Positions 59,637-64,000 of a DNA stretch of 64,000 nucleotides are shown here, piece by piece. The stretch spans positions 81,493-145,492 of the forward strand of contig JAZRRE010000030.1 in the NCBI GenBank assembly GCA_045650505.1. The letters are read 5' to 3'. Numbering within the stretch: position 1 is the first letter of the stretch; each line of letters starts with the position of its first letter. A program made the translations under genes and the position numbers. Source of the stretch: RGIG1681 sp045650505 (GTDB taxonomy: Bacteria; Bacillota; Clostridia; Christensenellales; UBA1242). The notes below the pieces were generated by a model. It ran no database searches. It was given only the letters and a program-made list of their open reading frames with translations, and had not been told where the DNA came from.

Positions 59637-59807
59637 CTAATTGTTTCTAAGCATTTTGTTTTCAACTTTATATGAGAAATTTCTATAACTCATAACTTTA
59701 AATGCTTCTTCTAATAACTGAAATTGGTTGTCAATAAAACGAGTCAATTCAGCATCAGACATTTCTTCTAGCATTTCTTCAAGTTTTGCTTTTGTAATTT
59801 CTTTCAT
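59637..59807 (-). CDS. 56-aa acidic helical ORF of the rep operon
   Basis: Short gene of 56 codons (ATG 59807, TAG 59637). Same AAAGGAGGTTTATA ribosome-site block as the next ORF. Product strongly helical: KLEEMLEEMSDAELTRFID and LLEEAFKVMSYRN. Likely an accessory or control protein of the mobile element; function unknown. Confidence 0.65.
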   Translation of the reverse strand: MKEITKAKLEEMLEEMSDAELTRFIDNQFQLLEEAFKVMSYRNFSYKVENKMLRNN

Positions 59808-59840
59808 GTTATAAACCTCCTTTAATTTATTTTTTAAGCC

Positions 59841-59905
59841 AAAAAAAAGTGCGTAGCCTAAAAGAGAATAGATTTTTACATCTATACACTTTTGGAACTA
59901 CGCAC
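59841..59905 (-). promoter_or_regulatory. Attenuator-like terminator hairpin in the rep leader
   Basis: On the minus strand GTGCGTAG (59898-59905) pairs with CTACGCAC (59849-59856), with inner stems AAAAG/CTTTT and ATAGAT/ATCTAT, followed directly by eight U. This is a complete intrinsic terminator 34 bases before the first ORF, so transcription must read through it for expression. An upstream region with AGCAA/TTGCT and CGAG-AAT-CTCG stems (59911-59948) could form an alternative structure. Confidence 0.65.
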
Positions 59906-60032
59906 GTATACAGCAACCACTGTCTCTCAGCGAGAATCTCGGCTTGCTATCGCTAGTTTACCACAAAGATTTTTTGACTTATTATTTACAATTGTTTTCT
60001 ATTTGAAAAACAGATTTAACAATTGCAAGCTC

Positions 60033-60062
60033 AGTATAAACTATTAAAAAATGACTTGTCAA
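60033..60062 (-). promoter_or_regulatory. Promoter of the rep operon
   Basis: Reading leftwards, TTGACA (60057-60062), an 18-bp spacer, TATACT (60033-60038). The predicted leader to the first ORF is about 215 nt. Confidence 0.65.
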
Positions 60063-60080
60063 TAGTTTTGAATGGGGTGA

Positions 60081-60092
60081 AAATCTCAAGTC
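60081..60092 (-). repeat. 12-bp terminal-type repeat, right copy (inverted)
   Basis: AAATCTCAAGTC on the plus strand, reverse complement of the copy at 56460-56471. Confidence 0.3.
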
Positions 60093-60221
60093 CCATTTTT
60101 AGGACATGATATTAAAAATTTTCAAATTTGAATATAAAAAGATGTTATGCATTTGTGAAAAAATGATACATCTTTGCAAGATTTTGAAGTAAAAGTGTGA
60201 AGCAATAGCGAAAACAAAGCA

Positions 60222-60295
60222 AAACGGGGGCGGAGAAAATTGTGCGGGCAATCGTGGAAAGTTTACGCACGATGCCCCACAATTCGACCCCGTTT
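60222..60295. repeat. Inverted-repeat element D
   Basis: AAACGGGG/CCCCGTTT, AATTGTG/CACAATT and GGGC.ATCGTG/CACGAT.GCCC nest in a 74-bp GC-rich palindrome. Confidence 0.65.
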
Positions 60296-60335
60296 GGTTT
60301 GCACGGGGTTTAGTTTAATTTTTTTGAATAGAAAA

Positions 60336-60395
60336 AGACGTGTGCTTGTCTGGTGGAGCGAAGCGACACCACTTGTTCAAGACAAGCACACGTCT
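60336..60395. repeat. Inverted-repeat element C
   Basis: Perfect 16-bp arms AGACGTGTGCTTGTCT/AGACAAGCACACGTCT around TGGTG..CACCA with a GAGCGAAGCGAC centre. On the minus strand it is followed by TTTTTC, so it may also act as a terminator. Confidence 0.7.
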
Positions 60396-60410
60396 GAGTG
60401 CCAAATAAAA

Positions 60411-60438
60411 AAAGAGATGTGTTATTACACACCTCTTA
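60411..60438 (-). terminator. Terminator overlapping the SbcC-like stop codon
   Basis: AAGAGaTGTGT/ACACAcCTCTT stem followed on the minus strand by a T run; includes the stop codon. Confidence 0.6.
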
Positions 60439-62736
60439 ACATCTAGATTCATGACAAGAAAAATAGATTAGTTGATAAGTTTTAGATAATTCTTGTAAAA
60501 ATTGTTTTGCATTTTCTACTTTTGTTTCATCCATATTTACAAATGGGTCATCTAAAACTATAAATGGTTTTTCTTTATCAAATAATGAATCGATTAATGC
60601 CAAACGCATACATAAATCAATAGTATTTCTATAACCTTTACTATAATAATCAACAGCTCTATATTTTCCATATTCTTCAAAAGAAATATTAAAGTCTGTA
60701 TCTAATTGAAGATTTTCAAAATCTTTACTAGTAATAAGTTTTAAATACTTATTTAATCCATTTTTCATTGGGTCTAAAAATTTAGTTGTTAAACTTTCAT
60801 TCGCAACTTCAAGAAATTTCTTTGCATTTTTTGCTGCGTTTAATTCTTTATGTAAAATGTTCAGATTGTTTTCAAGAAGTTCTTTTTCATTTTCTAAATC
60901 ATCTAAAGCTGAAATATCATCTTGTATTTTATTAATCTTTGCAATAGCAGAAGATTTTTGTTCTCTATACTCATCGATTTGATTTTGAAATTCTTTTTCT
61001 TTTGATTGTAATTCGTTTATATCAACATTTGCAATTGTTTCTTCATTTATATCAAAATTCTTTTCTTTTTTGAAATTTTCTAATTCTTCTTGTTCTTTTT
61101 TTAATTGTTCCTTTAAGTTAGATATATCAATAATGATTTGTTTTAAAAATGTGAGTTGTTCAAGCAAACTATCATTTTCTTCAAGTTTAAATTGAGAGAG
61201 ATATTTTTCAATTTTAGATTTATCTTCTCTAATTGAATTAGTTAGTGCTTTATTATCTTCTGCATTTACTGAAATTTGTTGTTTTATTTTTTCAAATTCT
61301 TTTCTGTTTGCGATAATATTATTAATTGCAATTCCATAATCTGTATCAACATCTTCAAAAGTACTAATAAATGATTCTATCTTTTTTTGCAATCTTAAAC
61401 TTTCTGTTTGGTCTTTTTGTAATTGTTCAAAATCAATATTGTTAGCTTTATTAGTTTTAACATTAATCATATTGACTAAGTACATAAAACCTGCAGACAA
61501 TAATAAAATACCACCAATAACAAATAATACTACTGCCAATGATGAAGATGATTTTAAAAACACAGCACCTAATATTAAACTTATTATAGAAACAACTGAT
61601 AAAACAATTGACAACTTTGCTTTTTTGCCATTTTCTTGATTTGCTAATTGTGCAGTTTGAACACTTTCAGTTTGGGTTTTTAAATTATTATATTTTGCAA
61701 TATCGTCACTAATTTCTTTAGTTTTTTCTGCTGTCGGAATATTTTTATCACTTCCAAAATACTCAACCAATTCATCATATCGTTCATCCACATAGTTGTT
61801 TTCTTTTTTTACTTGTAATTTATTTTCGTTTTTAGAAACAGTTTTTTCTAGGGTGATATATGATTCAATCTCTGTTAAACTAGTGTTTTTATTGTTTAAA
61901 ACATCTTCTTTTTCTTTAATGCTATTTTTTGTTTTTGTTGTTTGATTATTAAGTTTATCAAACAACTCCTTATTTGCTACCTTTTGCTGAACTTTGCTAT
62001 ATTCTTTTATTTGAATTTTTATTTTATCTTGTTCTTTTAATAAATCAATAATATCATTATCGTGTAAATCAACTTGTTTTTGTATATCATTTATAGCTAA
62101 AGCACTTGTATTTAACTCATTAATTTTGCCAATAACATCATCTAAACTGGTTTCAATCTCTTGAATTTGACCAGAACCTCTTGTGTTATGTAAAGAAGAT
62201 ATTTTTTTCTTTAATTTCTCTTGAGATTCTTCATAGTTATAAGTATCGGTTGTTCCTTGAATAAGGTTTGTTAGTTTATTTGATATACTTTCATTAATAC
62301 TTGAATTTAAAACTTTTTGAGGAATAAAAGAACTTCTTTCAAAAGCGTCTTCATCTAAACCAAAAACTTCTTCTCCAATATTTTCGGAATAATCCTTTGT
62401 CTTTTTTCCTGTTGCAAGGTCTATAATTGAAAATGTATCTTCAGAATTATTTTTTCCGAAAAAGCGTTCTATTCTATATTGTTTACCATTTACTTCAAAT
62501 TCAATATTACCACCAAAATTTCCACCTTGCCAAGGTGTGTATTTTTTTCTTTCATTTTCATCTAATTTATGTTTGGTAGTTGATGGCAACCCATAAAACA
62601 TCGACTTAATAAATGTTGCAAAAGTGCTTTTTCCCCAACCATTTTCTTCTTTAATACTATTAAACCCTTCGGAGAAGTTAAATTCAAAATTATTTAATTT
62701 GCCAAAGTTTTCAATATGACATTTAATTAATTTCAT
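60436..62736 (-). CDS. SbcC/YhaN-like AAA ATPase with coiled coil and membrane helices
   Basis: A 766-aa SMC-type ATPase. N-terminal Walker A region is EENGWGKST, in which the usual first Gly is Glu, as in the YhaN-like group; then HKLDENERKKYTPWQGG and a long coiled coil. Unusually two adjacent membrane helices (around 372-425) lie in the middle. The C-terminal part has the ABC-like signature YYSKGYRNTIDLCMRLALID and Walker B PFIVLDDPFVNMDE. Pairs with the nuclease gene just upstream, one base from its stop. Leucine is mostly TTA, unlike the core genes. Role in DNA end processing or defence is inferred. Confidence 0.85.
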   Translation of the reverse strand: MKLIKCHIENFGKLNNFEFNFSEGFNSIKEENGWGKSTFATFIKSMFYGLPSTTKHKLDENERKKYTPWQGGNFGGNIEFEVNGKQYRIERFFGKNNSEDTFSIIDLATGKKTKDYSENIGEEVFGLDEDAFERSSFIPQKVLNSSINESISNKLTNLIQGTTDTYNYEESQEKLKKKISSLHNTRGSGQIQEIETSLDDVIGKINELNTSALAINDIQKQVDLHDNDIIDLLKEQDKIKIQIKEYSKVQQKVANKELFDKLNNQTTKTKNSIKEKEDVLNNKNTSLTEIESYITLEKTVSKNENKLQVKKENNYVDERYDELVEYFGSDKNIPTAEKTKEISDDIAKYNNLKTQTESVQTAQLANQENGKKAKLSIVLSVVSIISLILGAVFLKSSSSLAVVLFVIGGILLLSAGFMYLVNMINVKTNKANNIDFEQLQKDQTESLRLQKKIESFISTFEDVDTDYGIAINNIIANRKEFEKIKQQISVNAEDNKALTNSIREDKSKIEKYLSQFKLEENDSLLEQLTFLKQIIIDISNLKEQLKKEQEELENFKKEKNFDINEETIANVDINELQSKEKEFQNQIDEYREQKSSAIAKINKIQDDISALDDLENEKELLENNLNILHKELNAAKNAKKFLEVANESLTTKFLDPMKNGLNKYLKLITSKDFENLQLDTDFNISFEEYGKYRAVDYYSKGYRNTIDLCMRLALIDSLFDKEKPFIVLDDPFVNMDETKVENAKQFLQELSKTYQLIYFSCHESRC

Positions 62737-62737
62737 A

Positions 62738-63811
62738 TTACAAATCCTCCCCAAACAATGATTTTAAACCAACTAATATTGTTTGTTCTTTTTCTTCATC
62801 TGTTAAGTTTGATGATAAAACTTGCCTGATAAATTCACCTCTTAAAGATATATCTTTTTCTACATCCTTCAAAGTTACTTCTAAAACAGATTCATCTTTT
62901 ATTTTAGCAAAAAAGAATTTTTCTAATTTTTGTTCAAGCATTGTTAAATGCTTATCTAATTTTATATTGTATTTTCCTTTCAGAGTAATCTTTAATAAGT
63001 TATCTTTAGAAACTTCTTTTGTTTTTTCTATAATTTGTTCTTCGATGTCAAACCAATTATTATAATTTGTAATATCAAATTCAATTTCAACTAATTGTCT
63101 TTTTGCAAATGGTATAAATTGCGATGAAATAGAAGAATCTTCTATATCTAGCAAAACAAACCCTTTTTCACCACATTCATCAAAACCTCTTCCTTCCAAA
63201 CAACCAGAATAACAATAAACCCCTCGTTTGTCTAAAGCGTCTTGAACATAATAATGTATGTGTCCTAAAGCTAGATAATCTATATTTTTGTTTTTTAGTT
63301 TTGTTAAATTTATTGTTTCTGCTTTTTCTTTTGAATCATACTTACTAATTTGACCATGCATAACAACAATATTTAAGTTATCTGAATTAAGGGTTAATGT
63401 ATCATATATTGTAGCAGAGTTGTTTTCATCCACAATAGCACCACTAATTCTAATATTTGCATATTCGAAAGATGTCCATTTTTTATCAAATATCTTTAAA
63501 TTTTTAGGCATTTCTTCAATTAAAGATATGAAATTACTTTCATCATGATTTCCACTTAAATACAAAAAGTCAATATTTGTATTTTTTGTAATTGTATTTA
63601 AAACTCTAGTTTTTGTTAGATTTGTTATTCTTGCTGTATCAAACATATCACCAGCAATAATAATTCCTTTTACATTATTCTCAACAGCATAAGCAACCAT
63701 TCTTTCGAATGTGTTAAGGATTTCTTTTTTTCGTTCTTTTGCTTTTTGAGATGATAAATTTGTTTCCATTTTACTATCTAAATGAATATCTGCACAGTGT
63801 ATAAACTTCAT
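62738..63811 (-). CDS. SbcD/YhaO-like metallophosphoesterase nuclease
   Basis: A 357-aa protein of the Mre11/SbcD group. Metal motifs: HCADIHLDSKM (DxH), IAGDMFDTARI (GD), LYLSGNHDES (GNHD), VVMHGQI (H), ALGHIHYY (GHxH). The C-terminal 130 residues are a helical/beta domain as in YhaO. Works as nuclease subunit with the ATPase downstream. GTGAGG precedes the ATG. A third gene, cut by the window end, lies 24 bases upstream on the same strand. Confidence 0.9.
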   Translation of the reverse strand: MKFIHCADIHLDSKMETNLSSQKAKERKKEILNTFERMVAYAVENNVKGIIIAGDMFDTARITNLTKTRVLNTITKNTNIDFLYLSGNHDESNFISLIEEMPKNLKIFDKKWTSFEYANIRISGAIVDENNSATIYDTLTLNSDNLNIVVMHGQISKYDSKEKAETINLTKLKNKNIDYLALGHIHYYVQDALDKRGVYCYSGCLEGRGFDECGEKGFVLLDIEDSSISSQFIPFAKRQLVEIEFDITNYNNWFDIEEQIIEKTKEVSKDNLLKITLKGKYNIKLDKHLTMLEQKLEKFFFAKIKDESVLEVTLKDVEKDISLRGEFIRQVLSSNLTDEEKEQTILVGLKSLFGEDL

Positions 63812-63835
63812 AATTTTTCCTCACTTAAAATTTAG

Positions 63836-64000
63836 TTAATCTTCTAATAAGTCATTAAAATCATCATCATTTTCTAGTTCTTCGATTTTACTTTCAATAA
63901 GTTCATCATATTTATCATAAATGTCAGTATATAAGCATTCATAATTATTTAATTGGCATTCTTTTGCAATTAATATATGTTTTATTTCTTCTGCATCATA
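63836..64000 (-). CDS. C-terminal part of an acidic protein upstream of the SbcD-like gene
   Basis: A frame open from the window end to TAA at 63836 (54 residues visible, 5' end outside). Rich in Asp and Glu with the tail ELENDDDFNDLLED; helical. Same strand and 24 bases before the SbcD-like gene, so probably the same operon. Too short to classify. Confidence 0.6.
   Translation of the reverse strand, partial: YDAEEIKHILIAKECQLNNYECLYTDIYDKYDELIESKIEELENDDDFNDLLED

Larger units (their letters stand above)
59808..60435. other. Rep-operon leader and right end of the mobile element
   Basis: No convincing protein gene. It contains the rep promoter, a leader with an attenuator-like hairpin (59841-59905), the inverted 12-bp repeat (60081-60092), two palindromic elements (60222-60295 and 60336-60395) and the terminator of the SbcC-like gene. 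Confidence 0.5.

Noticed and set aside
59841..59948. T-box riboswitch in the rep leader
   Set aside because: A terminator and an upstream stem are present, but no T-box consensus (AGGGTGGNACCGCG) can be found.
60240..60446. 68-codon ORF on the plus strand at the right element end
   Set aside because: It reads through two long palindromes and into the SbcC-like gene on the opposite strand, with no ribosome site; structure, not coding, explains the sequence.
1..64000. CRISPR array
   Set aside because: I saw no series of regularly spaced identical repeats; the repeats found are isolated palindromes or terminators.
1..64000. tRNA or rRNA genes
   Set aside because: No stretch with tRNA landmarks (GTTCGAATC-type T loop with CCA-end arms) or rRNA-like GC-rich conserved sequence was seen in the gaps.

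Overview
The window is AT-rich chromosomal DNA of a low-GC Firmicute (Bacillota), most likely an uncultured gut-type clostridial lineage. The clues are a Mini-III RNase / rlmB / sigH gene order as in Bacillus and Clostridia, a DegV protein, an ABC-F ATPase, a DPP III-like peptidase, Gram-positive style lipoproteins, strong AGGAGG-type ribosome binding sites, and a short rho-independent hairpin after nearly every transcription unit. Genes are mostly in one- to three-gene units on both strands. None of the stop codons I read is TGA; almost all are TAA, with a few TAG. I recognise no rRNA, tRNA, known riboswitch or CRISPR array.

Layout. 0-12 kb: end of an unknown gene, a Ca2+-type P-ATPase, a MazG-like pyrophosphohydrolase with a CofE-like ligase, a GT2 glycosyltransferase, a DUF362 protein with a GNAT acetyltransferase, an epsilon/zeta-type toxin-antitoxin pair, Tex and an SDR. 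12-24 kb: DegV, a small XRE repressor, ABC-F, a double-domain ThyX coupled to FolD, a lipoprotein, a GT8 glycosyltransferase, LysR, and a ROK sugar kinase with phosphoglucose isomerase. 24-31 kb: a DPP III-like peptidase, then a leftward information-processing cluster mrnC-rlmB-sigH-dnaX-ybaB-recR, in which dnaX is split between two frames. 31-41 kb: a CwlD-like amidase, a transglutaminase-like protein, HD protein + gltX, a lipoprotein serine protease, GNAT, a zinc-ribbon membrane protein, and a divergent Wzy-like ligase / sugar transferase pair. 42-56 kb: unknown coiled-coil and membrane proteins, a WYL regulator with an operon of very small proteins, GNAT, a flavodoxin-fold reductase, a MacB/LolD-type ABC transporter, a sulfatase-fold membrane enzyme, NUDIX, an ADP-ribosyltransferase-like protein, DUF402, a phosphoesterase and a nitroreductase.

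56.4-60.4 kb is a compact mobile element: a large serine recombinase, an HUH rolling-circle Rep, two hidden small ORFs, a leader with an attenuator-like hairpin, and five long nested inverted repeats in the gaps. To its right, 60.4-64 kb carries an SbcC/SbcD-like (YhaN/YhaO-type) pair plus the end of an acidic protein. These use TTA for leucine where the housekeeping genes mostly use CTT, which suggests acquired DNA.

The most promising undescribed unit is at 45.7-47.5 kb. A WYL regulator and, upstream of it, an operon of a 21-aa hydrophobic peptide, a 37-aa peptide, an 82-aa protein and a free-standing FtsK-gamma-like winged helix share the same 20-bp inverted repeat (AAATCC-N8-GGATTT), placed at the same distance from both predicted -10 boxes. 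Other points to follow up are the +1-frame dnaX, the recurring 6-nt spacing between a -10 box and ATG at three genes (leaderless mRNAs), and the absence of TGA stops.
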